DNA of 64,000 nt from Flammeovirgaceae bacterium. GTDB taxonomy: Bacteria; Bacteroidota; Bacteroidia; Cytophagales; Cyclobacteriaceae. The stretch is taken from NCBI GenBank assembly GCA_016712035.1, contig JADJRT010000003.1, positions 25,001 through 89,000 on the forward strand, given 5' to 3'. The position numbers and the translations under genes are program-made. The notes under the pieces are model-generated. The model was not told the origin of the DNA, searched no databases, and saw only the letters and a list, made by a program, of their open reading frames with translations. Positions within the stretch are counted from its first letter, which is position 1. Each line of letters starts with the position of its first letter. Of the stretch, positions 1-9,094 are shown piece after piece.

Positions 1-470
1 TTAAAGTTATCTGCTAATACATCACCTACTCGGAGTCCTTGCCTTCCAATCTTATCCTGGTACGATGGTCCAATTCCCTTTAATGTTGATCCAATCTTTT
101 CATCGCCCTTAGCCTTTTCATAAGCCTGATCAAGCAGTCTATGGGTAGGCACAATTAATGTGGCCTTTTTTGAGATGAATAAATTTGCTTTAACATTGAG
201 ATTATACTTGCTTAACTTCTCGATCTCAGATCGAAAGACTATAGGATCCAAAACAACACCATTCCCAATAACATTTCTGGTTTTCTCACGAAAGATTCCT
301 GATGGAATCTGGTGTAGCACATGTTTTATCCCGTCAAACTCTAATGTATGGCCTGCGTTGGGGCCTCCTTGAAACCGAGCGACAACATCATATTTGGGAG
401 CCAAAACGTCAACAATTTTTCCTTTGCCTTCATCGCCCCATTGAAGACCTAGCAATACATCTACTTTCAT
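1..470 (-). CDS. purA: Adenylosuccinate synthetase, N-terminal part (cut by window edge)
   Basis: Translating the minus strand from the ATG at 470 gives a protein beginning MKVDVLLGLQWGDEGKGKIV. This contains the GDEGKGK phosphate-binding loop of adenylosuccinate synthetase. It is followed by the conserved stretch GGPNAGHT and by a segment KGIGPSYQDK near residue 135. The enzyme joins IMP and aspartate using GTP, the first committed step from IMP to AMP, in the cytoplasm. About 156 of the usual 420-430 residues lie inside the window; the rest runs off the left edge. It is the last visible gene of a minus-strand set after the Fur and STAS genes, 28 bases downstream of the STAS stop, so co-transcription is likely. 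Identification is secure. Confidence 0.95.
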   Translation of the reverse strand, partial: MKVDVLLGLQWGDEGKGKIVDVLAPKYDVVARFQGGPNAGHTLEFDGIKHVLHQIPSGIFREKTRNVIGNGVVLDPIVFRSEIEKLSKYNLNVKANLFISKKATLIVPTHRLLDQAYEKAKGDEKIGSTLKGIGPSYQDKIGRQGLRVGDVLADNF

Positions 471-498
471 TTAGCAATACTTAATAATTGGTTGGCGA

Positions 499-834
499 TT
501 AATTCTTTTTAGGCACTTCATCTTCTGATTTAATAATCTGAAAGATTGCATTTAACTTCGTTATGACAAGTAATTTACTCACACTTTCAGAAGGGTTCAT
601 TAAATAAACTTCTCCGCCTTTGTTCCTGAATTTTGTAAGAATGGTTATAAGCACACCAATACCACTGCTATTTATGTAGCGTAAATCAGAAATGTCGATA
701 ATGCACACGCTAGCCTGATGACTCATGGCATCGTTAACAGCGCTGATCAATTGCGTACCATTGTCTTCACCGATTAAATCGCCTGTTATTCTTAATATCA
801 AGGAGTTACCCTTAATTTCCTGCCCAAAGTTCAT
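499..834 (-). CDS. STAS-domain protein (anti-sigma factor antagonist type)
   Basis: The 111-residue protein is a single STAS domain of the SpoIIAA/RsbV type. Near residues 45-60 it carries the signature DISDLRYINSSGIG, in which a Ser of the SSG motif is the usual phosphorylation site. Family members bind an anti-sigma kinase when unphosphorylated and so release a sigma factor; some instead work in lipid or stress signalling. No partner kinase or phosphatase is visible nearby. The start codon overlaps the stop of the upstream fur gene by four bases (831-834), which implies translational coupling. The C-terminus ends in a charged tail. The fold is confident; the partner is unknown. Confidence 0.85.
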   Translation of the reverse strand: MNFGQEIKGNSLILRITGDLIGEDNGTQLISAVNDAMSHQASVCIIDISDLRYINSSGIGVLITILTKFRNKGGEVYLMNPSESVSKLLVITKLNAIFQIIKSEDEVPKKN

Positions 835-1295
835 AGTTTTCTATTTTCACAATTTTCTTTAGCACATGTTGCATACAAAATCAACGAATGTTGATGCACA
901 TTAAACTGCATCAATTCTTGCACCGTATTTTGAATTGTTTGAATGCGCGGATCGCAAAACTCAATAACTTTACTGCAATCCGTACAAATCAAATGATCGT
1001 GTTGCTTGTATCCAAACGATTTTTCATACTGAGCTTGGTTCTTTCCAAACTGATGTTTGCTAACCAGTTCACATTCAACCAATAAGTCTAGCGTGTTATA
1101 TACTGTTGCTCGGCTAACCCGATAATTTTTATTTTTCATATTGATGTAAAGCGATTCCACATCAAAATGTCCATTCAAAGAATAGATTTCCTCCAAAATA
1201 GCATAACGCTCAGGAGTTTTTCGAAGCTCCTTTTTCTCCAAATAGCCAGTAAAGATTTGCTTTACCTCCTCAAATACCTTCTGATTTAATGCCAT
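831..1295 (-). CDS. Fur-family transcriptional repressor
   Basis: The 154-residue protein has the two parts of a Fur protein. The N-terminal winged helix (roughly residues 15-90) includes RVSRATVYNTLDLL, the recognition helix region. The C-terminal metal-binding dimerisation domain has KQHDHLICTDC, the HxH and CxxC motifs, and a second Cys pair in the last 15 residues (ATCAKENC). Two CxxC-type pairs imply a structural zinc site. Fur proteins repress iron-uptake, peroxide or zinc genes. Which metal this one senses (Fur, PerR or Zur) cannot be settled from sequence alone. It heads an operon with the STAS gene (4-base overlap) and purA. Confidence 0.92.
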   Translation of the reverse strand: MALNQKVFEEVKQIFTGYLEKKELRKTPERYAILEEIYSLNGHFDVESLYINMKNKNYRVSRATVYNTLDLLVECELVSKHQFGKNQAQYEKSFGYKQHDHLICTDCSKVIEFCDPRIQTIQNTVQELMQFNVHQHSLILYATCAKENCENRKL

Positions 1296-1343
1296 GTGTA
1301 TACCCGTGGCAAATATACTATTTCGTGTACAGGTTGAGCAATA

Positions 1344-3584
1344 TTATTCGTTTGAATAAACGGGGCCCGCATTTCTTGAATCAAACCTTGTTACCATAAC
1401 CACACCTTCAACCTTTTCTAATTTTGTTATCAGCATTTCGAGATGCCGGGTATCGTTTACATAAAGCATAATTTCACCGTTAAATATTCCCTGATCGGAT
1501 TTGAAAGAGAGGGAACTCATATTCACTTTTAACTCTTCAGAAATTACCTTCGAAACATCGTTTATCAAACCAACACGGTCGGTGCCCACTATTTTAAGGC
1601 CGGTTAAAAAAGCAACTTCGTGTTGGGAAGTCCATTTGGCTTTTATAACCCGATTGCCATGATTTGCCAACAACTCGGTAGCGTTAGGGCAAGTGGTACG
1701 ATGTATTTTTATGCCTTCATTAACAGTTACAAAACCAAATACATCATCCCCCGGAATTGGTGTACAACATTTTGCCAACTTGTACTCCACCACATCCATG
1801 TCCTCCCCAATGAGCAAGGTATCTTCATGCCGACCTTTCGCTTTATAAATTTCCTGTTCAATGGTCCTAACGTCTGGCACTTCCGAATGGGGTTTGGTTT
1901 TAAGTGGCGAAGACGGCTTAAATTCCTTGAAGCGCTTTAAATCATTAACGGTTATTAACCCTTTGCCAACTCGAAAATGTAATTCGAATTGTGAAGGGAC
2001 ATTAAAATAAGCGCGCATTTGTTCAAACACCCGGCTATTACCATCAATCTTAAGTTGTTTAAGTTTCCTTGCCAGTATCTCTTTCCCCTCATCAACCAAA
2101 TAGCGTTTATTCTCCTTAAGCAATTCCTTTACTTTTGACTTGGCTTTTGGACTAATAACAAACCGCAACCAATCTTCCTTTGGTTTTTGTTTAGAGGAAG
2201 TTAGAATCTCGATCTGATCGCCATTCTTTAAGATGTGATTTATAGGAACCAGTTTTTGGTTAACCTTCGCTCCTATACATTTTGCACCAATATCTGTATG
2301 TATATCAAAAGCAAAATCGAGTGCTGTTGCTCCATTTGGAAGTGTTTTTAATTCACCCTTTGGCGTAAACACAAAAACCTCTTCATTAAAGAGATTTCCG
2401 CGAAAATCATCCACAAACTCCAGTGCTGATAAATCCTGCTTTTCCAAGAGGTCGCGAACTTTTACCAACCATTTCTCCAGATTTGATTCGTGACTAGAGA
2501 TACTGTCTTTGTATTTCCAATGGGCTGCATATCCTTTTTCCGCAATTTCATCCATTCGTCTAGTGCGAATCTGAACTTCAACCCACTGCCCGTTTTTGGC
2601 CATTACAGTGGTATGCAACGATTCATATCCATTGCCCTTTGGCGTGCTTATCCAATCGCGAAGTCGGTCGGGATTTGGGGTGTAAAAGTCGGTTACAATT
2701 GAATAAACCTGCCAACAAAAAGATTTCTCCTGCTCAACAGGGGTATCAAGTATTACTCGTATAGCAAATAAATCATATACTTCCTCGAAAGGGATATTCT
2801 GTTTCTTCATTTTACTATAAATGGAGAAGATCGATTTAGGCCGGCTTTTTATTTCATATTCAATATTCAGTTTATCCAGTTCATCTTTTAATGGCTGTAC
2901 AAATTGTTTTATAAACTTATTTCGAGATGCTTTGCTTTCATCTATTTTATTGGCGATATCATAATACACCGATTGTTCTGTAAACCTTAGATATAAATCT
3001 TCTAGTTCAGTTTTGATTGCATTGAGACCCAGACGATGAGCCAGTGGCGCGTACAAATAAATTGTTTCAGAAGAAACCCGAAGCTGTTTGTTCCTGGGCA
3101 TGCTCTCCAGGGTGCGCATGTTATGAAGCCGATCGGCTAATTTTATGAGAATTACCCTAACATCCTCGGAAAGGGTAAAAAGCATTTTTCTAAAGTTCTC
3201 CGCCTGCGCGGAAGAGCCATATTCAAAAGCGCCTTTTATTTTAGTGAGGCCATCAACAATCTTCGTTGTTTTCTTTCCGAAAATCCGTTCTATATCAACA
3301 AGTTGGATGTCCGTATCCTCTACTACATCATGTAGCAATGCCGCAATTATGGAGGTAGTACCTAAGCCGATTTCCTGAACACAAATTTCGGCCACAGATA
3401 AGGGATGGAAAATATATGGCTCTCCGGATTTTCTGCGCATATCTTTATGCGCCTCCATAGCCATTGTAAATGCTCGCTTAATCAGTTTGGCATCGCCTTC
3501 ATTCAGAACGGGCTTTGCCTGCCGCAGTAATCTGCGGTATCGGGCAATTATCTCTTTCTTCTCTTCAACAGCATCAATTACCAC
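1344..3584 (-). CDS. Bifunctional (p)ppGpp synthetase/hydrolase (RelA/SpoT family)
   Basis: At 746 residues this is a full-length long Rel/Spo homologue that makes and breaks the alarmone (p)ppGpp. An N-terminal HD hydrolase domain carries HDVVEDT with H85-D86 and E89-D90, so the hydrolase looks active. The synthetase domain (about residues 245-365) has GNGYESLHTTV and the EVQIRT stretch. A TGS domain follows near 400-465 (VFTPKGELKTLPNGATALDF). Next come a zinc-finger-like segment with CCTPIPGDDVFGFV and a C-terminal ACT domain (about 668-740). It sits just upstream of fur but is separated from it by 48 bases, so it may be the first gene of the minus-strand unit. Retention of both catalytic motifs argues for a bifunctional Rel rather than a synthetase-only RelA. 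Confidence 0.95.
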   Translation of the reverse strand: MVIDAVEEKKEIIARYRRLLRQAKPVLNEGDAKLIKRAFTMAMEAHKDMRRKSGEPYIFHPLSVAEICVQEIGLGTTSIIAALLHDVVEDTDIQLVDIERIFGKKTTKIVDGLTKIKGAFEYGSSAQAENFRKMLFTLSEDVRVILIKLADRLHNMRTLESMPRNKQLRVSSETIYLYAPLAHRLGLNAIKTELEDLYLRFTEQSVYYDIANKIDESKASRNKFIKQFVQPLKDELDKLNIEYEIKSRPKSIFSIYSKMKKQNIPFEEVYDLFAIRVILDTPVEQEKSFCWQVYSIVTDFYTPNPDRLRDWISTPKGNGYESLHTTVMAKNGQWVEVQIRTRRMDEIAEKGYAAHWKYKDSISSHESNLEKWLVKVRDLLEKQDLSALEFVDDFRGNLFNEEVFVFTPKGELKTLPNGATALDFAFDIHTDIGAKCIGAKVNQKLVPINHILKNGDQIEILTSSKQKPKEDWLRFVISPKAKSKVKELLKENKRYLVDEGKEILARKLKQLKIDGNSRVFEQMRAYFNVPSQFELHFRVGKGLITVNDLKRFKEFKPSSPLKTKPHSEVPDVRTIEQEIYKAKGRHEDTLLIGEDMDVVEYKLAKCCTPIPGDDVFGFVTVNEGIKIHRTTCPNATELLANHGNRVIKAKWTSQHEVAFLTGLKIVGTDRVGLINDVSKVISEELKVNMSSLSFKSDQGIFNGEIMLYVNDTRHLEMLITKLEKVEGVVMVTRFDSRNAGPVYSNE

Positions 3585-3622
3585 AGCCCTTATTCATTTT
3601 AAATCGATTTTTATAACTAGCC

Positions 3623-3652
3623 TTTAATCATAACGAATAATCCCTAAATTTG
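3623..3652 (+). promoter_or_regulatory. Probable Bacteroidota-type promoter of tRNA-Leu
   Basis: TAAATTTG at 3645-3652 matches the phylum's -7 consensus TAnnTTTG exactly. A weaker TTTA at 3623-3626 lies 18 bases upstream in the place of the -33 TTTG. The tRNA begins 48 bases further on. The match is by eye; no transcription start is known. Confidence 0.5.
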
Positions 3653-3700
3653 CACTCCCTTTGATAAAAAAGGCCGATTTTTTTAATTCAAAGGGCATCT

Positions 3701-3782
3701 GCGGATGTGGCGTAATTGGCAGCCGCGCCAGACTTAGGATCTGGTGCCGCAAGGCGTGGGGGTTCGAGTCCCTTCATCCGCA
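3701..3782 (+). tRNA. tRNA-Leu (anticodon TAG)
   Basis: The segment folds as a class II tRNA. The acceptor stem pairs GCGGATG at the 5' end with CATCCGC at 3775-3781, with discriminator A at 3782. The anticodon stem CCAGA/TCTGG encloses the loop CTTAGGA, with anticodon TAG at 3735-3737 (reads CUA-type leucine codons). A long variable arm, typical of leucine tRNAs, and the T-arm GGGGTTCGAGTCCC follow. The 3' CCA is not encoded and must be added after transcription. Confidence 0.95.
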
Positions 3783-3789
3783 CATAAAC

Positions 3790-3828
3790 TGAACCCTCTG
3801 GTTAGAAATACTTGACCGGAGGGTTCAT
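3790..3828 (+). terminator. Hairpin terminator after tRNA-Leu
   Basis: TGAACCCTC (3790-3798) pairs with GAGGGTTCA (3819-3827), and a further TGGT/ACCG continues the stem to about 13 pairs. The tract after it is only moderately T-rich (TTAATTCTT), so it may be a weak terminator or a processing stem. Confidence 0.6.
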
Positions 3829-3886
3829 TAATTCTTACCAGACCTTGGCGAAAAAACGAATTTGTAAATAATAAACTTTCAACACC

Positions 3887-5236
3887 TTGAATATCACATT
3901 AGACAAACAAAGTAGTACTGATGGTTTGATTAAAATTAATCTTACCGCGACTGATTATCAACCTAAAGTTGAAGAAAAGATAAAAGACTATGCGCGTAAG
4001 GCAAACATCAAAGGGTTTCGCCAAGGCAAAGTACCTACTGGTGTAATCAAAAAAATGTACGGAAAATCAATTCTGGTGGAAGAAGTAAATCATATCGTTT
4101 CTCATTCCGTTTCCGATTATATCCGCGATCAGAAATTAAAAATTTTAGGTGACCCAATGCCCAATCAGGAAAAAGCATTTGGCATTGATTGGGATGTGCA
4201 GAAAGATTTTGAATTTGAGTTTCAAATTGGGCTTGTTGAGGATTTTACGTTAGAACTCTCGCCTAAAGCAAAAGTAAAATCGCATACTATCGAGGTAGAT
4301 CAAAAGGTGATTGATGAAACCCTGGAGGATCTTAAAAAGAGATTTGGAAACACGACCAATCCGGAAGCAAGTTCAGCGAATGATAGCTTATATGGCGATA
4401 TCGTAAAAGGTGGAGAGACAGATAAGAAAGGTTCTTTCATAACTATTGAAAAAATTGCCAAAAAGGAACAAAAGAAATTTATTGGCGTAAAGAAAGACGA
4501 TGTTATTGAATTCGAAATAGAAAAAGTCTTTAGCGACCCGCTTTCTATTTCGCAAACCCTTAACATCTCCGAAGACGAAGCAAAAACTGCTACTGGAACT
4601 TACACATTTACGGTAACTAACATAAGCCAGACTGAACCTGCTCAAATGAATCAGGAATTCTTTGATAAGGTTTTTGGCAAAGATGCCGTGGCGAACGAAG
4701 CTGACTTTATCGAAAAAATTAAAACTACGATTGGCGAAAATTACAATCGCGAAACGGAACATTTACTCGATCATGAGATTCAACATTACTTTGTAGATAA
4801 TACTAAAATAACCATGCCTGAGGCATTTCTTAAAACCTGGCTTAAGAACAGCAGCCAGGGGCAGGTAACAGATGACATTCTCGAAAAGGAATTTAATTCG
4901 TATAAAGATTCTCTGAAATGGGATTTGATAAAGAATAAAATTGCCGAAGAGAAAGAAATTAAAGTGGAAGGTGATGAAGTGCGTGAAAAAGCTAAGCAGT
5001 TTATTGCTGAGCAATTTGGAGGCGCTGCCATTGCCGCTCAACTAGGCGACAAACTAAATGATATTGCCAATAATTATTTGTCGGGGCAAGATGGTAAAGG
5101 CGAGAATTTTATGAAGATTTACAATCAACTTCGGCAGGAAAAAATAATGAAGGTGATAAAGGAATCTATTACAGTAAGTGACAAAAAAGTGACGCTTGAT
5201 GAGTTTAAAAAACTGGCCGAGGAACATCGCCATTGA
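3887..5236 (+). CDS. tig: Trigger factor, ribosome-associated chaperone
   Basis: The 449-residue product starts at a TTG codon. The N-terminus MNITLDKQS is what the family shows in this phylum, and no ATG fits. The N-terminal ribosome-binding domain contains KANIKGFRQGKVP, which includes the GFRxGxxP loop that docks on ribosomal protein L23. The middle region, where FKBP-type prolyl isomerase folds sit, is divergent. The C-terminal third is rich in helices and charge, as in the chaperone arms. Trigger factor meets nascent chains at the tunnel exit in the cytoplasm. It is followed by a strong terminator and then clpP-clpX, the common tig-clpP-clpX order, so the three share a folding and quality-control neighbourhood although not one transcript. 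Confidence 0.95.
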   Translation: MNITLDKQSSTDGLIKINLTATDYQPKVEEKIKDYARKANIKGFRQGKVPTGVIKKMYGKSILVEEVNHIVSHSVSDYIRDQKLKILGDPMPNQEKAFGIDWDVQKDFEFEFQIGLVEDFTLELSPKAKVKSHTIEVDQKVIDETLEDLKKRFGNTTNPEASSANDSLYGDIVKGGETDKKGSFITIEKIAKKEQKKFIGVKKDDVIEFEIEKVFSDPLSISQTLNISEDEAKTATGTYTFTVTNISQTEPAQMNQEFFDKVFGKDAVANEADFIEKIKTTIGENYNRETEHLLDHEIQHYFVDNTKITMPEAFLKTWLKNSSQGQVTDDILEKEFNSYKDSLKWDLIKNKIAEEKEIKVEGDEVREKAKQFIAEQFGGAAIAAQLGDKLNDIANNYLSGQDGKGENFMKIYNQLRQEKIMKVIKESITVSDKKVTLDEFKKLAEEHRH

Positions 5237-5271
5237 TTTTTAGAACTAACTGCATTCCAGAATTGTTAAAG

Positions 5272-5302
5272 AAAAAGCTCCGTGCGTTCGCGGAGCTTTT
5301 TT
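5272..5302 (+). terminator. Rho-independent terminator of tig
   Basis: AAAAAGCTCCG (5272-5282) and CGGAGCTTTTT (5291-5301) form a perfect 11-pair stem with an 8-base loop ending in a T run. It sits 35 bases after the tig stop codon and separates tig from clpP. Confidence 0.9.
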
Positions 5303-5436
5303 ATTAAAGATTTCTTAGTATCATTGAAGTGGAAACAATAAAAATCAGTCGGAAAACGACTCTTTCATTAAGCTTGAAATAATAAATTAGCAATACGTGA
5401 CAATCCAATGAATTCAGAAAATTTGCTGTCCATCAC

Positions 5437-6090
5437 ATGGGGATGAGTGGCAATTCGCTAGACAGCTATGCTAAATACATGAACGAAACGACACACACCG
5501 TTACTGGCATGACGCCCAATGTTGTTGAAGAGCGGCAGATGCGGGCCACCGTAATTGATGTGTTTTCACGCTTAATGGCCGATCGGATTATTTTCTTTGG
5601 CACTGCGGTGGATGATTATGTAGCCAATGTTATTACGGCTCAATTGCTTTTTCTTGAGTCCTCCGATCCGAAAAAAGACATTATCATGTATGTTAATAGT
5701 CCGGGTGGCTCTGTTTATGCCGGGCTTGGTATTTATGATACCATGCAATATGTAAATCCGGATGTAGCAACTATCTGCACCGGCATGGCCGCATCCATGG
5801 GAGCTGTTTTGTTAGCAGCTGGAACAAATAAAAAAAGATCAGCGCTTCCACATTCACGCATTATGATTCACCAGCCATCAGCAGGCATGCAAGGAACTTC
5901 TCGCGATATGGAAATTTCAATGAAACAAACCATCGAATTGCGTAATGATTTGTACACCATATTGGCAAACCATAGCGGACAGACTTTCGAGAGAATTGAT
6001 AAAGATTCTGATCGTGATTACTGGATGCGCGCCAAAGAAGCCAAAGAGTATGGATTGATTGATGAAGTTTTGGAAAGAAACAAGAAATAA
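5437..6090 (+). CDS. clpP: ATP-dependent Clp protease proteolytic subunit
   Basis: The 217-residue serine protease has the complete ClpP triad: Ser120 in GMAASMGAV, His145 in MIHQPSAG and Asp194 in SDRDYW. The oxyanion region reads YVNSPGGSVYAG. ClpP forms a double heptameric barrel that degrades substrates fed by an AAA+ partner, here ClpX, encoded next. About 25-30 residues precede the conserved core and probably act as a propeptide. The ATG at 5437 is followed by a second ATG six bases on, so the start is uncertain by two residues. No break or missing residue is seen. Confidence 0.97.
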   Translation: MGMSGNSLDSYAKYMNETTHTVTGMTPNVVEERQMRATVIDVFSRLMADRIIFFGTAVDDYVANVITAQLLFLESSDPKKDIIMYVNSPGGSVYAGLGIYDTMQYVNPDVATICTGMAASMGAVLLAAGTNKKRSALPHSRIMIHQPSAGMQGTSRDMEISMKQTIELRNDLYTILANHSGQTFERIDKDSDRDYWMRAKEAKEYGLIDEVLERNKK

Positions 6091-6188
6091 TTGCGTGATA
6101 TGTTGGTAAGTTAAATGTGCCAGAAATTGGGTACCTTTGAAAGTTCCAATTGGGTTCAACAGACTTTTTTGACAAATCAATAAAGATA

Positions 6189-7424
6189 ATGGCCGAAGTT
6201 ACCTGTTCATTTTGCGGTAGAAATAAAAAGGATGTAGACCTGATGATCTCAGGTATTCATGCTCACATTTGCGACAAGTGCGTAACCCAGGCCACTCAGA
6301 TTCTTCAGGAAGAAAAGAAGAACAAGGTTGAGCCCGGCTCACTCCCTAACTTCAAGCTGATTAAGCCTCGCGAGATTAAGAAGTTTCTTGACGAATATGT
6401 TATTGGGCAAGATCAGGCTAAGCGCATTATGTCAGTAGCGGTTTATAATCACTACAAGCGTTTAATGCAGCGCAAAATTGATACTGATATCATGATTGAA
6501 AAATCAAATATCATTATGGTGGGCGAAACCGGAACCGGTAAAACCTATTTAGCGCGCACACTCGCTAAACTTCTTCAGGTTCCTTTTTGTATTGCCGATG
6601 CCACCGTACTAACTGAAGCCGGATATGTTGGTGAAGATGTAGAAAGCATTCTTACCCGCCTGCTGCAAGCAGCTGATTATAACACCGAGGCTGCCGAGCG
6701 TGGCATTGTTTACATCGATGAGATCGATAAAATCGCAAGAAAATCAGATAACCCCTCCATCACCCGTGATGTTAGTGGCGAAGGTGTGCAACAAGCTTTG
6801 TTAAAACTTTTAGAAGGCACTGCTGTCAACGTTCCGCCACAAGGTGGTCGCAAGCATCCCGATCAAAAAATGATTACCGTTAATACGGAGAACATTTTAT
6901 TTATTTGCGGAGGCGCGTTTGAAGGCATTGCCCGCTTAATCGGTAAGCGCCTTAATACTCAACCGTTGGGCTTTTCCTCCAGTGCAAATAGCGTAAGCCC
7001 CAGCGATATTGACCGTGAAAATTTGTTGCAGTTTGTTTCATCGCAGGACTTAAAAAGTTTTGGGCTTATTCCTGAATTAATAGGCCGATTGCCTGTTGTC
7101 TCTTTCCTTAATCCTCTTGATCATACGGCCCTTCGCAAAATTCTGACAGAACCAAAGAATGCACTTGTTAAGCAGTATAAGAAACTGTTTGAAATGGAAA
7201 GTATTGAGTTGGAGTTTAAAGATGGAGCCCTTGATTTTATTGTTGAAAAAGCGCTCGACTATAAATTAGGAGCTCGTGGTTTGCGTTCAATCTGCGAAGC
7301 CATTGTTAACGATGCCATGTTTGAACTACCTTCGGATAAAACCACTGACAAACTGGTGATTAATCGCGCTTACGCGGAAGAGAAATTCAACAAATCGCAT
7401 TACAGCAAACTGAAGGTAGCCTAA
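6189..7424 (+). CDS. clpX: ATP-dependent Clp protease ATP-binding subunit ClpX
   Basis: I place the start at the ATG at 6189 because the family begins a few residues before its zinc finger. An upstream in-frame TTG at 6150 would add 13 unlikely residues. The resulting 411-residue protein has the C4 zinc-binding domain (Cys6, Cys9, Cys28, Cys31) and a Walker A motif GETGTGKT at 112-119. The Walker B region reads VYIDEIDKI, the sensor/arginine-finger region follows, and GARGLRSI lies near the C-terminus. ClpX unfolds tagged proteins and threads them into ClpP. The stop overlaps the stop of convergent lpxB by four bases, so the two transcripts must be antisense at their ends. Confidence 0.97.
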   Translation: MAEVTCSFCGRNKKDVDLMISGIHAHICDKCVTQATQILQEEKKNKVEPGSLPNFKLIKPREIKKFLDEYVIGQDQAKRIMSVAVYNHYKRLMQRKIDTDIMIEKSNIIMVGETGTGKTYLARTLAKLLQVPFCIADATVLTEAGYVGEDVESILTRLLQAADYNTEAAERGIVYIDEIDKIARKSDNPSITRDVSGEGVQQALLKLLEGTAVNVPPQGGRKHPDQKMITVNTENILFICGGAFEGIARLIGKRLNTQPLGFSSSANSVSPSDIDRENLLQFVSSQDLKSFGLIPELIGRLPVVSFLNPLDHTALRKILTEPKNALVKQYKKLFEMESIELEFKDGALDFIVEKALDYKLGARGLRSICEAIVNDAMFELPSDKTTDKLVINRAYAEEKFNKSHYSKLKVA

Positions 7425-8548
7425 GCGGTGCTTTTCGCTGCTGTTAGATAACCAACCATTAAGCGAGCTGCATTTTCGGAGGCCGATCCGGTATCCAGGA
7501 TTCGATAGACTTCATCATAATCGGATAGCATTTTGGCACGCACCGGTGTTTCTTCTGCAAGTTGTTTTAACTCCAGGTTTAAATTGGCGGCATTCATCTC
7601 CTTCTGAATAAATTCTTTAATCACCAATCGATTTGCGATAAGATTAGAAAGTGAAATAAAGGGTGCCTTCACTAATTTTTTTAAGATCCAATACTCAAGT
7701 TTGCTGGCTTTGTAGATAACAGCTTGTGGCACTTTAAATAATCCGGTTTCTAAAGTAGCCGTGCCCGAGGTTACAATAGCGGCCTGTGCGCGCGTGAGCA
7801 AATCATACGTAGATTCGTAAACAAACTTTACCGATGTTATCTCTCTTATCGGAGCGTATAATTCTTCAGAAAGGTTTTTTACCGCTGCCACCACAAACTG
7901 ATAATCAGGATTTTGATGTACTACTTCGGCCATCACAGGAATCATTCTTTGCAACTCAAGCTTTCGGCTTCCTGGAAGAAGTGCTACAATTTTCTTATCC
8001 GTAATAAGGTCATTCTTAGTTAAGAAATCTGAATCTGGTTGAAACTCTTTAATAGCATCGAGAACCGGGTTTCCTACATAATCCACGTCCCAATCAAATT
8101 TTCTAAAAAAGTCCTTCTCAAATGGAAGAATGGAAAACAGGCGATCTACATTGGCTTTGAGTTTCCAGGCGCGGTTGGTATTCCATGCCCACACTTTTGG
8201 TGAGATGTAGTAAAAAATTTTAATATTATTCTTTTTGCAGAACTTGGCGATGCGCATGTTAAACCCGGCATAGTCGATAAGGACAACAACATCAGGTTTA
8301 TAGGAAAGTATGTCGCGCCTACAAAAGCGCAATAACTTAATAATCGATCCTATGTTTGCAATCACAGCAATCAAACCCATGAAAGCCATCTGTTGATAAT
8401 CTACCTTCAGTTCCATACCTGCTTCCTTCATGAGAGAACCACCAAACCCGCGTAGTTCTGCTTGTGGATCGTGCTTGCGCAACGCTTTAATTAGATTACT
8501 CCCATGAAGATCACCTGATCGTTCGCCTGCTACAAAATAATACCGCAT
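7421..8548 (-). CDS. lpxB: Lipid-A-disaccharide synthase
   Basis: The 375-residue protein is a family 19 glycosyltransferase. It begins MRYYFVAGERSGDLHG, the usual GExSGD motif of the N-terminal Rossmann half. It continues with DYAGFN, YYISPKVWAW and LPGSRKLE (sugar-nucleotide site of the C-terminal half) and has SGTATLE near residue 275. LpxB joins UDP-2,3-diacylglucosamine and lipid X to give the lipid A disaccharide at the inner membrane. No other lpx gene is nearby. Together with hldD at 9.1 kb it shows a Gram-negative envelope with lipopolysaccharide and heptose chemistry. Its 3' end overlaps clpX by four bases. Confidence 0.96.
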   Translation of the reverse strand: MRYYFVAGERSGDLHGSNLIKALRKHDPQAELRGFGGSLMKEAGMELKVDYQQMAFMGLIAVIANIGSIIKLLRFCRRDILSYKPDVVVLIDYAGFNMRIAKFCKKNNIKIFYYISPKVWAWNTNRAWKLKANVDRLFSILPFEKDFFRKFDWDVDYVGNPVLDAIKEFQPDSDFLTKNDLITDKKIVALLPGSRKLELQRMIPVMAEVVHQNPDYQFVVAAVKNLSEELYAPIREITSVKFVYESTYDLLTRAQAAIVTSGTATLETGLFKVPQAVIYKASKLEYWILKKLVKAPFISLSNLIANRLVIKEFIQKEMNAANLNLELKQLAEETPVRAKMLSDYDEVYRILDTGSASENAARLMVGYLTAAKSTA

Positions 8549-8586
8549 GGAATAAAGGTTATCAAAATTGTATGAGTGATTAATAA

Positions 8587-9006
8587 CTATTCTCCAAAAT
8601 ACTCAACATAATTACGGGGTGTTTCAAAAAGTCTGATAGAGTGCAACACGCCATACTTTGAGATGGTTGAAATATTAGGTGCGAGGATTTTCCAAATCTC
8701 GATTACCAGATTCTCGCAACTGGCAAGCTTATCCTTCATAAAAGGCACATCAAGATTTAAATTTTTATGATCCAGTTTATCAGTAACCTCCAATCGCATA
8801 AGCGTACTTAATTTTTTAAGGTCGATCACAAAACCTGTATCCGGATCGGGAGTTCCTTTTACAGTAACAATAAGATCAAAATTATGGCCATGCCAGTTCT
8901 CGTTGGCACAAGGGCCAAATACTTCCTTGTTCTTCTCGGGGCTCCATGCAGGATTGTAAAGCTTATGGGCCGCGTTAAAATGCTCTTTTCTGCTAACGTA
9001 AACCAT
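8587..9006 (-). CDS. queD: 6-carboxy-5,6,7,8-tetrahydropterin synthase (QueD/PTPS family)
   Basis: The 139-residue protein has the zinc ligands of the 6-pyruvoyl-tetrahydropterin synthase fold: HFNAAH near residue 9-14 and WHGHNF near 38-43. A catalytic Cys lies in GPCANENWHGH. A conserved Glu lies near the C-terminus (RLFETPRN). QueD converts dihydroneopterin triphosphate to carboxytetrahydropterin, the second step to the queuosine precursor preQ0. The next enzyme of that route, QueE, is encoded separately at 13.6 kb. The CPH and CPxxxH variants that distinguish subfamilies suggest QueD over a true pterin synthase, but this is inferred from the presence of queE. Confidence 0.9.
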   Translation of the reverse strand: MVYVSRKEHFNAAHKLYNPAWSPEKNKEVFGPCANENWHGHNFDLIVTVKGTPDPDTGFVIDLKKLSTLMRLEVTDKLDHKNLNLDVPFMKDKLASCENLVIEIWKILAPNISTISKYGVLHSIRLFETPRNYVEYFGE

Positions 9007-9094
9007 GTTCTATTAAATGAAGGTAAATATACAATAGTCTTTAAGTTCATTCACAGAAGCAGGTTTTATGTAAATTGCAAAAAATTAAAAAGGT

